Assembly (NCBI RefSeq): GCF_019400745.1
Contig: NZ_WJIB01000004.1
Location: forward strand, 186,001-250,000
DNA from: Cohnella sp. CFH 77786
Lineage (GTDB): Bacteria > Bacillota > Bacilli > Paenibacillales > Paenibacillaceae
Length of the DNA: 64,000 bases
Direction of reading: 5' to 3'
The translations under genes and the position numbers were made by a program. This document shows, piece by piece, positions 8,719 through 17,858 of the stretch. How positions within the stretch are numbered: position 1 is the stretch's first letter; the number at the start of each line of letters is the position of its first letter. A model generated the notes under the pieces. It saw nothing but the letters and a program-made list of their open reading frames with translations. It was not told where the DNA came from and did not search any database.

Positions 8719-9654
8719 ATGAGAATATTGGTGGCGGGAGCCGGCGCGGTCGGGGGGTATGCGGCTGCCCGGATGCTGGAAGCGGGGGCGGACGTGACGC
8801 TGCTCGTGAGGGAAAACCGAAGGCGCCAGCTGGAGCGCGACGGGCTTGCGGTGATCAGTCCGCTCGGAGACTATGCGGGGGTTCCGAAGTTGATCTCGGC
8901 GGGCGAGGCGGGCGAGCCTTACGATCTGATCGTGATCGCGATGAAGGCCTACGGTTTGGAAAACGCGCTGCGCGATCTTCGTCCTTATGTCGGCGCACAG
9001 ACGGTGCTTTTGCCGTTCTTGAACGGCTTCCGGCACATGGACGAGATCGCCGCCGCGTTTCCCGGGCAGCCGCTTTTGGGCGGAGTGGCCCGGATCGAAT
9101 CGACGCTGGACGAGTCCGGCCGGATCGTCCACTTCGCTCCATACCATTCCTATACGTACGGTCGGGTCGAAGGCATGACCGACGAGCGTTACGCGGCGCT
9201 GCAGGCGAAACTGTCGAGTATTCCGCTGCTTCGCGAGCACGAGGACATCGTCCGGGATTTGTGGGAGAAATACTTGTTCATTACCGTCATGTCGGGCCTG
9301 ACGACGCTGTTCGACGCCTCCGCAGGCGAAATCCGCGACGTGCCCGACGGCATGTCCTGGTTCGAGCGCCTGTTCGCCGAAACGGCGGAGACGATAAGGG
9401 CCGCGGGCGGCCGCCTGTCGGACGGCATCGAGACCCGGCAGCTTCAAGTCGTGGCTGGCATGTCCGCGGGCAGTACGACTTCGATGCTGCGGGATTTGCG
9501 GCAAGGTTTGCCGACGGAGGCGGCCCACATTCATGGGTACTTGCTCGAACAGGCGCGCCGGCACGGAGTTCGCGTCCCCTTGCTGGAGACGGTTTTCCAG
9601 AGACTGGCGATCTATGAGAGCAAAAGGCGGACCCCATCGCTTGAGAAAATGTGA
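8719..9654 (+). CDS. Ketopantoate reductase family protein (PanE/ApbA)
   Basis: A 311-residue NADPH-dependent reductase. The N-terminal Rossmann motif GAGAVGGYAAARMLEAGADVTL is intact, and the C-terminal helical domain has the conserved KYLF and SS/TTSMLRDL segments, here SAGSTTSMLRDL. The reaction would be 2-dehydropantoate to pantoate (CoA synthesis), but Firmicutes carry several paralogues and no other pantothenate gene is adjacent, so the precise substrate is uncertain. An AGGGAGG precedes the ATG. Confidence 0.8.
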   Translation: MRILVAGAGAVGGYAAARMLEAGADVTLLVRENRRRQLERDGLAVISPLGDYAGVPKLISAGEAGEPYDLIVIAMKAYGLENALRDLRPYVGAQTVLLPFLNGFRHMDEIAAAFPGQPLLGGVARIESTLDESGRIVHFAPYHSYTYGRVEGMTDERYAALQAKLSSIPLLREHEDIVRDLWEKYLFITVMSGLTTLFDASAGEIRDVPDGMSWFERLFAETAETIRAAGGRLSDGIETRQLQVVAGMSAGSTTSMLRDLRQGLPTEAAHIHGYLLEQARRHGVRVPLLETVFQRLAIYESKRRTPSLEKM

Positions 9655-9713
9655 CAGGTTGTTTTTACATCGGTTGGCTTGATATCGATGGAGGCGAGCT
9701 TGGCTGAGAGAGT

Positions 9714-9920
9714 GCGTTGGCGTTGTGGGAGTTTAAGCTCGTGCGGCGAGCTTAACGTGGATGGCGCGCTGGCGTTGGGGGAGTTTAAGCTCGTGCGGCG
9801 AGCTTAACGGTACCTGGCGCGCTGGCGTTGGGGGAGTTTAAGCTCGTGCGGCGAGCTTAACGGGTACCTGGCGCGCTGGCGTTGAGGGAGTTTAAGCTCG
9901 TGCGGCGAGCTTAACGTGGA
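9714..9920. repeat. Four tandem 52-54 bp hairpin units
   Basis: Each unit contains GCG(T/C)TGGCGTTG and then a hairpin with arms TTAAGCTCG and CGAGCTTAA. Hairpins begin at 9731, 9783, 9836 and 9890, so the period drifts by one base. The array lies between convergent genes (ketopantoate reductase and TPM protein) and lacks coding potential. It could block read-through in both directions. Confidence 0.75.
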
Positions 9921-10069
9921 TGGGCAAGGTAAAGCGAAAATAAGGTGTCGGCAGGGTCTTATTCGCGGACCGGCATCATCAAAGGGGAGATCTCCTTCCT
10001 CCCCGATCAAACGAAACAAGCGGGTCCGCAATCGGGCCCGCTTGCTCGCAGATTCGCCGGGAAACTCGC

Positions 10070-10864
10070 TTATCGGCTGGCGCCGCCTCCGCCGGAGGAA
10101 CCTCCGCCCCCGCGCCCTCCCCATCCTCCGCCGCCTCGGCCGCCTCCGGACGATCCGACTCTTCGGCCGATCGATTGAAGGAGGGCATACGTCACGGCCC
10201 CGCCGGTAAACTTGAAGTCGAGAAGGAACAGCAGAACGATGGCCGCGGCTCCCAGCAGCTTGACTGGCCAGGGCAGCGAGTTCCAGAAGCCCTCTTCGCC
10301 TTCTCCTCCGTACCCGGGGGCAGGCATGTCGGCGGAACCGATGGACGAGGCGTCGATGCCGTATTCCGCCGCCATTTCGCGGATCAGGGCGCTCTGCGTA
10401 AGGAAGAACGCTTCGTCGAAACGGCCGGCGTTCCGGTTCGGAACGAAGTACCGGTCCAGAATCGCGCCGGCTTTGCCGTCGGGAATGCGGCCTTCCATGC
10501 CGTAGCCGACTTCGATCCGCACACGCTTCTCACGTTCGGCGTATAACAGCAGCACGCCGTCATGGCTTTCTTTGCCGCCGAGACCCAGCTCGCGGAACTT
10601 GGCGACCGCGTACTCTTCGATCGTGATGCCGCCCAAATCGTTCACGGTCACGATGCCGACCTGCGCCGTGCCGGTCCGCTCGTTCAGCCAGGTCGCCTGC
10701 CGGTACAGCTCGTCCCGGGTCTGCCCGGAAATGATGCCGGCTTCATCCTGCACGTAAACGCCATACCGGGAATCGCCCCGCGCCCAAGCTCCGCCCGCCG
10801 CGGCCAGCACGACGAGCGCAGCAAGACATATCGCAACGAGACGCTGCAGCCGCACTGCGGCCAT
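10070..10864 (-). CDS. TPM-domain membrane protein (YgcG/Psb32/MOLO-1 fold)
   Basis: 264 residues: signal peptide at 1-29 ending AWA, a TPM domain of about 130 residues (VYVQDEAGIIS...VRIEVGYGMEG), a membrane segment near 210-230 and a Gly-rich tail GGGRGGGGWGGRGGGG. The start codon overlaps the ribosome binding region at the end of lemA, so the two are translationally coupled. TPM proteins with Gly-rich tails and LemA form a conserved pair whose role is thought to be envelope stress or quality control. Confidence 0.85.
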   Translation of the reverse strand: MAAVRLQRLVAICLAALVVLAAAGGAWARGDSRYGVYVQDEAGIISGQTRDELYRQATWLNERTGTAQVGIVTVNDLGGITIEEYAVAKFRELGLGGKESHDGVLLLYAEREKRVRIEVGYGMEGRIPDGKAGAILDRYFVPNRNAGRFDEAFFLTQSALIREMAAEYGIDASSIGSADMPAPGYGGEGEEGFWNSLPWPVKLLGAAAIVLLFLLDFKFTGGAVTYALLQSIGRRVGSSGGGRGGGGWGGRGGGGSSGGGGASR

Positions 10865-10865
10865 A

Positions 10866-11429
10866 TCAGAACTTCACCTCGGGGGCCGTGTCCGTCCCCT
10901 TTTGGGCTTGGAAGAAAGCCTTCTTCCCGAACCCGAACATGCCGGCATACATGACAACGGGAAATCTCCGGAGCTTCGCGTTATAGATCGAAACCGCGTC
11001 GTTATAATCTTTGCGGGCAACCGCGATGCGGTTCTCCGTCCCGGACAGCTCATCCATCAGTCGAGTGAACTGCGCGTCAGCTTTGAGATTCGGGTAATTC
11101 TCCACCACGACCAGCAGCCTGGAGAGCGCGCTGGTCAGCTCCGCGTCCGCGGCCGCTTTCTGCTCGGGCGTCCCGGCTCCGGCGAGCCGGGCACGCGCGT
11201 CGGATATCGCGGTTAACACTTCTTTCTCGTGCGCGGCGTAACCTTTGACCGTTTGGACCAGATTCGGAATCAAATCCGCACGTCGCTGCAACTGAACGTC
11301 AATCGCCGCGAATTTGCTTTCCGCGTCCGTTTCCGAAGTCACGAGCCGGTTGTAGGAACCGATGGCGGTAAAGATCACGATCAATACCAAAGCCCCGGCG
11401 ATCAGCCAACCCATCGTCGAACGTTTCAT
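10866..11429 (-). CDS. lemA: LemA family protein
   Basis: 187 residues: one N-terminal membrane helix (MGWLIAGALVLIVIF) followed by the LemA helical bundle (RRADLIPNLVQTVKGYAAHEKEVLTAIS). The ATG at 11429 has GGAGG about 8 bp upstream; a longer frame starting at 11480 lacks the usual short N-terminus. First gene of a two-gene operon with the TPM protein. Topology predicts a short outside N-terminus and a cytoplasmic bundle. The molecular role is unknown. Confidence 0.9.
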   Translation of the reverse strand: MKRSTMGWLIAGALVLIVIFTAIGSYNRLVTSETDAESKFAAIDVQLQRRADLIPNLVQTVKGYAAHEKEVLTAISDARARLAGAGTPEQKAAADAELTSALSRLLVVVENYPNLKADAQFTRLMDELSGTENRIAVARKDYNDAVSIYNAKLRRFPVVMYAGMFGFGKKAFFQAQKGTDTAPEVKF

Positions 11430-11551
11430 TCTCCTGCCTCCGTCCATGAATGCTGCCGCCCCCTTCCGGGGGCTGTCCATTCCTACTCTACTCTCCGCAT
11501 TTCCCGCGTATGATATACTCGAGGAAAAATCAGCAAGAAAAGGAGCGCATC

Positions 11552-11880
11552 ATGCCGGATTGGTCCTATCGCACTCTGTTTCGCCCTTGGCTGCAGAAGC
11601 TGCCCACGCGGCTTGCCCGGACGCTCGTACTGCGCGGCATGGGGACCGTAAGCCGGCTCCCGGGCGGCACCCTGCTCATCAAGACGCTGGGGCACGCGGA
11701 ATCGATGGCACACGCTGCTGTATGGCGGCCTCCCGGCCTTCCTCGGGGCGTTCAGCATACACTTCGAAATCGGCTATACCGACTTCATTCATCTGCTGCC
11801 TGCTTATTTCGCCGCTTTCTTGTACATAGCCGGCCTTATCTTGCTGCACCCTTACATGACGCGCCGACCGGAGGCTACTC
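11552..11880 (+). pseudogene. Decayed gene: DHODH-like N-terminus out of frame with a membrane fragment
   Basis: The ATG at 11552 with a good AAAAGGAG encodes about 50 residues (MPDWSYRTLFRPWLQKLP...SLGH-like) resembling the N-terminus of quinone-type dihydroorotate dehydrogenase. Coding then continues only in another frame from about 11706, giving two hydrophobic segments (LLYGGLPAFLGAFSIHFEIG and FAAFLYIAGLILLHPY) without a start codon. That frame has no stop before it runs antisense into the DUF3900 gene. This reads as a deletion plus frameshift remnant. The DHODH assignment is tentative. Confidence 0.5.
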
Positions 11881-13062
11881 CCCGTAAGCTTCCGGTCCGC
11901 CATCGGCGTAACCGCCCGCCGCCGCGGCTTCTTCTTCCTCTTGGGCCCGCTGTTTCATCCGTTCCAGCACGACGGCGATATCGTCCGGCTGCAGCAGCTC
12001 GACGGGCGACACGCCCCGCTCGAATTCGAAGTTGTCCCCTTCGATCAGGACGACGAACCGCCCGTTGTGGCTCGCGAGGTGGATTGATTTGCCGTAGTCC
12101 GCCATGTGCCCGCGCACCGATACGCCCGCGAGCTTGAGCTTCAGCTCCAGCTCCGGCTGGTAAGCCGTGAGCCGGGCCGCCGCCTCCAGGACGCGTTCGT
12201 GCGCCCACAGCTGCTGAAGCTCCCTCTTCTCCGAGGCGGACCAGAGCTCGAATTGCTTCTTCTCCCGCTCCATTTCCTCGATCGCTGCACCCGAGGGCAA
12301 GACCGCTTCCTCGGCTTCCGCCGCAACCGCGGCGGCGACTGCCGCCTCCGGCCACTTGGTTTCGATGTACTCCGTGAACATTTCCGCCACCTGGTCGCTG
12401 ACGATCTCCGGTTTCGATTTCTCGTAGGACACGTATTTCAGGAAATCCTCGAAATAGCGCGCATGCGACGCCTGGTGGATTTTGAGCTCCCATTCCTCCA
12501 GCATCCCCGGCTCCGGCATGTGCGGGTACATGATGGACTTGATGTTCCGCGCGTTGATGGCCATCTCGACCTTCGTAATGAGGCTCCGCTCGTCGGAGAT
12601 GCGGGCGATCTTGTTCTCGAAATCGCATTTCAGAAGGAACAGTAACGGATCATCGAACAATTCGTTCAGCTTGGCGAGCGCCACGATGAACGCCCCGCCC
12701 CTCACGGCGCTGGCTTCCATGTAGATCCGGATCAAATCGTCGCTCATGGCATGGAATTGGGGCTTGTCGGGGGCGGTACGGATGCGCTGAAACAGGTTGT
12801 AGTTGGGGTTGCTCGTGAGCTCATGGCCCGGTTCGACCATGAAACGCCCGATTTTGGTCGGCACCGCCTCGCTGGCGGGATTGATGTCGGCCTTGCGCTT
12901 GCCGATGCGGGCGAACTCGCCGTCGAGAAACGCCTTCAGCTCGCTGTCCTGGTACTCCTCGTGCGTAAGGGTCTGATAGTGCTTATAACGCTTGGTCGTA
13001 TCGGTTTCCGAGGCGTCGGAGCGGATGACGAAGAAGCTCAGGTACTGAACGGAAAATTTCAT
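11875..13062 (-). CDS. DUF3900 domain protein
   Basis: 395 residues without signal peptide or membrane segment. It begins with MKFSVQYLSFFVIRSD, followed by KHYQTLTHEEYQDSELKAF and PTKIGRFMVEPGHEL, matching the DUF3900 family of Bacillales. Residues 255-290 are Ala/Glu-rich and likely helical, and the C-terminus is acidic then Gly/Ala-rich. The start at 13062 matches the family; an ATG four codons earlier (13074) is nearer the AAGGAG. Function unknown; possibly a nucleoid-like protein given the EDNFEFERG-type domain, but that is not established. Confidence 0.7.
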   Translation of the reverse strand: MKFSVQYLSFFVIRSDASETDTTKRYKHYQTLTHEEYQDSELKAFLDGEFARIGKRKADINPASEAVPTKIGRFMVEPGHELTSNPNYNLFQRIRTAPDKPQFHAMSDDLIRIYMEASAVRGGAFIVALAKLNELFDDPLLFLLKCDFENKIARISDERSLITKVEMAINARNIKSIMYPHMPEPGMLEEWELKIHQASHARYFEDFLKYVSYEKSKPEIVSDQVAEMFTEYIETKWPEAAVAAAVAAEAEEAVLPSGAAIEEMEREKKQFELWSASEKRELQQLWAHERVLEAAARLTAYQPELELKLKLAGVSVRGHMADYGKSIHLASHNGRFVVLIEGDNFEFERGVSPVELLQPDDIAVVLERMKQRAQEEEEAAAAGGYADGGPEAYGE

Positions 13063-13365
13063 GCGCGGCCCCATTCTCCTTGTGCGTGATCTCGTAACTC
13101 TCCTATTCTAGCGGAGAGCGATGCGATCTGTAAAAAGGAACCCGGCGGACGCTTAAGTCCATATGCGTTGAACCATAGTCGTGAATTCTTGGTGCATGGC
13201 TCCGCCGGTTTGAAGCCTAGGACTCTAAAGCGACGAGCAGGTGAACATTCTTTTCGCGGCAGAATGGGTTTCTTTCGTTTTTTTCACAGTGAATTTTCAT
13301 TTTCGGTTGCTATACTGGGTGGCAAAGCTTAGTAACATCTATCCTATTGTTACGGAGGTTACCCC
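13063..13365. other. 303-bp intergenic region with distant inverted arms
   Basis: CCGGCGGA near 13141 can pair with TCCGCCGG near 13200, enclosing about 50 bp. A TATACT box lies at about 13311, upstream of the COG4705 gene, and TTCACAGTGAA is a short palindrome before it. The region becomes more AT-rich toward the downstream operon. No gene was recognised. Confidence 0.35.
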
Positions 13366-14664
13366 ATGGACAACGATTCGCAGCATGTAAACGGTGCAGC
13401 TCAATCGCCGGGCAGGCACATGTTAAGCAAGGTACCGGAAGTTACGATTTTCTTCTGGATCATCAAAGTTTTATGCACAACGGTTGGAGAAACTTTTGCC
13501 GATTTCCTTAATTTCGGTCTTGGATTCGGTTTAACGAACACGACAATGATTATGGGAATCGCGTTTTTCATTTTGTTGTTTCTTCAATTCAGGGCGACGA
13601 AATATGTTCCGGTCATTTATTGGCCGACGGTTGTGCTTATAAGCGTATTCGGAACGCTCGTAACCGATAATTTAACGGATGCAATGGGTGTGCCGCTCGA
13701 GCTTAGCACAGCGGTTTTCGCCTTCCTTTTAGGACTGACATTCCTGTTATGGTACATGAGGGAAAAAACCCTCTCGATCCATTCGATTTATACGAGACAA
13801 AGAGAAGTTTTCTATTGGCTTACCATTCTGTTCACCTTTGCGCTTGGAACGGCAGTCGGCGATTTATATTCCGAACAACTCGGCCTTGGCTATCTTTACA
13901 CCGGAATAACGGTCGTCATCATCATCGCTTGCCTATTTTTGGCTTGGAGATTGAAGCTTGACGGGGTGTTGGCGTTTTGGGTTGTATATATTCTTACACG
14001 TCCGCTCGGAGCGTCCTTGGGCGATTATTTGTCCCAGCCAGCCATTAATGGCGGATTAGGCTTGGGGACCACAATGACCAGTGTCATTTTTCTTGTCGCT
14101 ATTTTGGCGATTATCATTCTTCTGGCCGCGACAAAAATCGATACCCTAACCAAAAGTGAACCGGCAGAAACCAACCAGGAAAGCGGAAGCAAGCAAAAGG
14201 TTTTGACGCAAACCGCAACGGTGCTGTGTTTTTTCCTGGTTGCCGGGATTGGCGGTTACGTCCGGTTAAGCAGCAACATCGCATCGCAAACCGATCAATC
14301 AGCGTCGCAAACCGCCGGTTCGCTGCAAGCGACAAACGGTGCCGTTCAATCAGCATCGCACACCGATTCTCCGCAACCTGCATTATCCGGAAGATTATCG
14401 GATTTCATCACACTTGAAAATGACATGCTAAAGGATGTAAACGCCAATGACTTTGCTTCAGCGAATAAAGGCGCCGACGAGCTGGAGCATCAGTGGGACA
14501 TCTCGGAGCCCAAGCTTAGAAAAGCCGACGGCGCAACTTGGACCCATATTGACGGAACGATTGATGTCGTCCTGGCGGCCGTTCGTTCGGGACATCCGAA
14601 TGCCGGCAAATGCAAAACTGCGCTCGACAATTCGCTCCGTGTCTTGAACGCAGCAAACAAATAA
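13366..14664 (+). CDS. COG4705-type multi-pass membrane protein with C-terminal helical extension
   Basis: 432 residues. Residues 20-265 hold about eight hydrophobic segments with the COG4705 signature KVPEVTIFFWIIKVLCTTVGE and repeated GDLYSEQLGLG / GDYLSQPAINGGLGLG motifs, indicating an internal repeat. After a ninth hydrophobic segment (LCFFLVAGIGGYVRL) there is a Ser/Gln-rich linker and an outside helical domain of about 90 residues. Base composition is more AT-rich than the neighbours. It stands 28 bp before a two-component system and probably shares its transcript. Function unknown; bacterial relatives have been linked to manganese or acid stress but not firmly. Confidence 0.75.
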   Translation: MDNDSQHVNGAAQSPGRHMLSKVPEVTIFFWIIKVLCTTVGETFADFLNFGLGFGLTNTTMIMGIAFFILLFLQFRATKYVPVIYWPTVVLISVFGTLVTDNLTDAMGVPLELSTAVFAFLLGLTFLLWYMREKTLSIHSIYTRQREVFYWLTILFTFALGTAVGDLYSEQLGLGYLYTGITVVIIIACLFLAWRLKLDGVLAFWVVYILTRPLGASLGDYLSQPAINGGLGLGTTMTSVIFLVAILAIIILLAATKIDTLTKSEPAETNQESGSKQKVLTQTATVLCFFLVAGIGGYVRLSSNIASQTDQSASQTAGSLQATNGAVQSASHTDSPQPALSGRLSDFITLENDMLKDVNANDFASANKGADELEHQWDISEPKLRKADGATWTHIDGTIDVVLAAVRSGHPNAGKCKTALDNSLRVLNAANK

Positions 14665-14692
14665 GAGGAACGAGCCGTCCCGGAGGTGAGAC

Positions 14693-15364
14693 ATGAACAG
14701 CGTTCTTATTGTGGAAGACGAATACAACTTTGCCCGTTTTGTCGAACTGGAGCTGAGGCATGAGGGCTATAACGTTCAAGTAGCCTTCGACGGCCAGGAA
14801 GGCTTGTGTATGGCGCTGGAAAAGGAGTGGCATATGATCCTGCTTGACGTCATGCTCCCCGGAATGGACGGCTTCGAAGTGTGCCGCCGCATTCGCGAGC
14901 GCAAGAACACGCCCATTATCATGCTGACTGCGAGGGACAGCGTCGCCGACCGGGTGTCGGGGCTCGATACCGGCGCCGACGATTATATTCCGAAGCCGTT
15001 TGCGATTGAGGAGCTGCTGGCCCGGATGCGAGCCGTCGATCGGCGCCGTTCCTTGCTAGCGGGCAATGGGGACGTTCTGGCGTTCCGCGACCTTCGGCTG
15101 GATCCCGCCGCAAGAACGGTCTTCAGGAACGGCGAGACGATCACGCTTACCAAGCGGGAGTTCGACTTGCTTGCGGTGTTTATGAGCAACATTAAGCGCA
15201 TATTGACAAGGGAGGCGCTCATCGAAAGCGTTTGGGGAGTCGGCGCCGACGTCGAAACGAACGTTGTGGACGTTTATGTGAGGTATGTGCGAAACAAAAT
15301 CGGCGACAGCGGGGAAGACGGCTATATTCATACGATACGAGGGATAGGATACGTGATGCGATGA
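14693..15364 (+). CDS. OmpR-family response regulator
   Basis: 223 residues. The receiver domain has the acidic pair VEDE, phospho-acceptor Asp near 52 (LLDVMLPGMDGFEV), conserved Thr (MLTARD) and Lys (YIPKPF). The C-terminal winged helix ends with VDVYVRYVRNKI and IHTIRGIGYVMR. GGAGGTGAG precedes the ATG. The stop overlaps the kinase start (ATGA). Likely targets are its own operon, including the PAP2 phosphatase. Confidence 0.93.
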   Translation: MNSVLIVEDEYNFARFVELELRHEGYNVQVAFDGQEGLCMALEKEWHMILLDVMLPGMDGFEVCRRIRERKNTPIIMLTARDSVADRVSGLDTGADDYIPKPFAIEELLARMRAVDRRRSLLAGNGDVLAFRDLRLDPAARTVFRNGETITLTKREFDLLAVFMSNIKRILTREALIESVWGVGADVETNVVDVYVRYVRNKIGDSGEDGYIHTIRGIGYVMR

Positions 15365-16779
15365 TAAAGTTGCTTCAGCGTATAAACGCTTTGCCTATGA
15401 GATGGAAACTGGCAGTCTGGTTTTCATCGCTCATTATCGTTCTGTTCGTCGTATACAACGGCGCACAATATTTCGTGCTTGACCGCTGGGCGCTCGGCCA
15501 GGAAGAGCAGCAGCTTCTGAAAAGCGCGGATGAAATGGAAGGATATTTCGCAAGCGGAAAAAAGCTGGACGATCCGGAAAGCAAAAGGTTTCTGGAAAAA
15601 GTCAACGACAGCTATCAATTCATTCGCATTTTGGATGAGAAGGGCACGCCTCTGCTGACCATCAGCGAAGGATTGCCCCCCGAGTGGGTCCCGCCGGAAA
15701 CATCGGTTAAACGGGAAGTGATGAGCGAATGGCACGAAGAAGATCATCTGCTTGTTTTGCGAAGCCCATTCCGTGCTAGGAATGCCCGCGGCACGATTGA
15801 AATCGTCCGCAACCTGGAAAATTACGAACGGCTCGGCCATGTCCTTTTTGCAGTGATGGCTTGCGGAGGGCTTTTCGGCATTGCGATGGGAGCCGCGGCC
15901 AGCATACTGATGGCGGGTCAATTTACGAAGCCGATTTCCCGTCTGGCCCGGACCATGGAAAATATTAAGCAGCACGGTTTGTCCGAAAGGGTTGAGATTT
16001 CGGATACCCGCAATGAAATGTCGATGCTCGGGCAAGTGTTCAATGAAATGATGGACCGTCTTGAAACGTCGTTTAGGCAGCAGAAACAGTTTGTCGAAGA
16101 CGCTTCGCACGAATTGCGCACCCCGATCGCCATTATTGAAGGCCACTTGGCACTGTTAAAGCGTTGGGGCAAAAAGGACGCGTCGGTCTTGGATGAGTCG
16201 CTTGACGCTTCGTTGCAGGAGCTCAGCCGGCTGAAGGGATTGACGCAAGAGCTGCTCGCTCTGACAAAGGCCGAATCGCTGCCCGTATCGCGATCATTCG
16301 CTCCGTTCGGACCCTCCCCCTGCATCGGAAAGATTGTGGACGATTTTCGCGTTATTCATCCCGACTTCCTGTTCGAGTCGGATATTCGAATCGATTCCGG
16401 GGACAAGCTTGCCGTTTCCGAGGATCATTTCAAACAGATTCTGCTTATTATTTTGGATAATGCGGTGAAATATTCAGGGGAGAGCCGTGTCGTTCGGGTG
16501 AACTGTTTCGCCGAGGGACAAGACCGGATTGCGCTTGAAGTAGCGGATTATGGCATAGGCATTCCGAAATCGGAAATCCCGCGCGTATTCGACCGGTTCT
16601 ACCGTGTGGATAAAGCGCGAACACGGTTCAGAGGCGGAAGCGGCTTGGGACTCTCCATCGCCAAAAGAATCGTTGACAGCTACGGTGGAAATATCTCCAT
16701 CATCAGCAAAGAAAACAAAGGGACGATCGTGACCGTTTCATTTCCCCGTCCACAGCAGGAGAAGGAGAATCACACATGA
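15361..16779 (+). CDS. Sensor histidine kinase (HAMP, HisKA, HATPase)
   Basis: 472 residues starting at the ATGA overlap with the regulator gene. A membrane helix near 20-38, an extracytoplasmic sensor of about 120 residues, a second helix near 160-182, HAMP, then HisKA with phospho-acceptor His near 250 (DASHELRTPIAIIEGH) and HATPase with ILDNAVKYS, DYGIGIPKSEIPRVFDRFY and GGSGLGLSIAKRIV. The sensor has no recognised ligand motif. Its stop overlaps the PAP2 start, so kinase and phosphatase are translationally coupled. Confidence 0.93.
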   Translation: MIKLLQRINALPMRWKLAVWFSSLIIVLFVVYNGAQYFVLDRWALGQEEQQLLKSADEMEGYFASGKKLDDPESKRFLEKVNDSYQFIRILDEKGTPLLTISEGLPPEWVPPETSVKREVMSEWHEEDHLLVLRSPFRARNARGTIEIVRNLENYERLGHVLFAVMACGGLFGIAMGAAASILMAGQFTKPISRLARTMENIKQHGLSERVEISDTRNEMSMLGQVFNEMMDRLETSFRQQKQFVEDASHELRTPIAIIEGHLALLKRWGKKDASVLDESLDASLQELSRLKGLTQELLALTKAESLPVSRSFAPFGPSPCIGKIVDDFRVIHPDFLFESDIRIDSGDKLAVSEDHFKQILLIILDNAVKYSGESRVVRVNCFAEGQDRIALEVADYGIGIPKSEIPRVFDRFYRVDKARTRFRGGSGLGLSIAKRIVDSYGGNISIISKENKGTIVTVSFPRPQQEKENHT

Positions 16780-17363
16780 CGATCGCACAGCTGGATTTTG
16801 TGGTTTTCCAATTGATTAACGAACATGCAGGCAAGCTGCCATGGCTCGATGCCGTGATGCGCTATTTCGCACAGGACGCCGAGTATTTATTTTTTCTCGG
16901 TATCCTTGTTTATTGGTTTGCCCGAACGGACGAAAACCGGAAAATGGTTGTTGCCTCCGGGATGTCAGCCTGCCTTGCATTAGCCGCCAGTGGAGTCCTA
17001 AGCGATCTGTATTTCCGGAACAGGCCTTTTGTCCATCACCATGTGATGCAGTTGATCGGCCATCCGGCGAACGCTTCTTTCCCGAGCGATCACGCGACAG
17101 GGGGATTCGCCATCGCCGTATCGATCTGGCTGGTCAAAAGGAAGCCGGGCCGGTTATGGCTTGCGGCTGCGGCTTGTATCGGTTTCTCGCGCATATGGAC
17201 AGGTGTGCATTATCCGCTTGACGTCATTGCAGGCGCTTTGATCGGTTCAGTATCGGCCTTCGCCGTTCATCGCCTCTGCAGGACGAATGCTCTAGTCGCA
17301 TGGACTGCAGCCGCAATCAAATTCTATGAACGGGTTGAATCCCGCGTATGGCCTGTTCGATAA
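16776..17363 (+). CDS. PAP2-family phosphatase (BcrC-like undecaprenyl-diphosphatase candidate)
   Basis: 195 residues with about five membrane segments. The three-part phosphatase signature is visible: FRNRPFV (motif 1 region), PSDHATG (motif 2) and SRIWTGVHYPLDVIAG (motif 3). BcrC-type enzymes recycle undecaprenyl pyrophosphate and give bacitracin tolerance. Coupling by ATGA to a two-component system suggests a cell-wall-stress module. A terminator lies about 160 bp downstream. Lipid phosphate phosphatase with another substrate is the alternative. Confidence 0.88.
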   Translation: MTIAQLDFVVFQLINEHAGKLPWLDAVMRYFAQDAEYLFFLGILVYWFARTDENRKMVVASGMSACLALAASGVLSDLYFRNRPFVHHHVMQLIGHPANASFPSDHATGGFAIAVSIWLVKRKPGRLWLAAAACIGFSRIWTGVHYPLDVIAGALIGSVSAFAVHRLCRTNALVAWTAAAIKFYERVESRVWPVR

Positions 17364-17523
17364 CGGCATGTTTAGGAGATTGAATTCTCGCTGCAAGAAT
17401 GGGAGCTCATCGTTCTGTGGGGCGATGATTTCTAAGTCTGAGTCACGCAGCGGTGATGCCATCCGAGCCCGAATTCGGAAGTTCGTACGCAAGGGCGGTC
17501 CATCGATAAAACCTTGATCCACA

Positions 17524-17553
17524 AGACCTCTTCGAAGCCGGAGGGGTCTTTTT
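17524..17553 (+). terminator. Rho-independent terminator downstream of the PAP2 operon
   Basis: AGACCTC pairs with GGGGTCT around the loop, followed by TTTTT. It lies 160 bp after the PAP2 stop. Confidence 0.6.
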
Positions 17554-17858
17554 CGTCCATTGCGGCAAAATCGACACGATTGACCGCGTACATTCGCCGG
17601 AACGGCTAACAGGGGAAGGCCATACGATAACATGCGGCTACGGAGAGGACGAGGGAGGGAAACCGGACGGTCAAAACCGCAGCGGGAACGGTAATCGCCG
17701 GCTGCGAAGCATGGTTATCCGAAAAATACTGCCCCGTTCCTGAGAAGAAGGCAACGCCTTCGCCGCCAAGGTCCTGAACGTGGAGATCCGCAGAACACGT
17801 TCTTTGTCTTCACGGGTAAGCGAAAACCTTTCTTATTCCGGGAAAGGAGGTGGTAAGC
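17554..17858. other. Gene-free region, possibly decayed coding sequence
   Basis: No intact gene. Short translated pieces on the plus strand (GEGHTITCGYGEDEGGK, and in another frame TVIAGCEAWLSEKYCPVPEK) look protein-like and might be the remains of a lysozyme-like gene, but the match is weak. The last 20 bp hold the AAAGGAGGTGG site of the next gene. Confidence 0.25.

Noticed and set aside
17554..17740. Phage lysozyme gene
   Set aside because: Only short protein-like pieces in different frames; no catalytic pattern could be confirmed.
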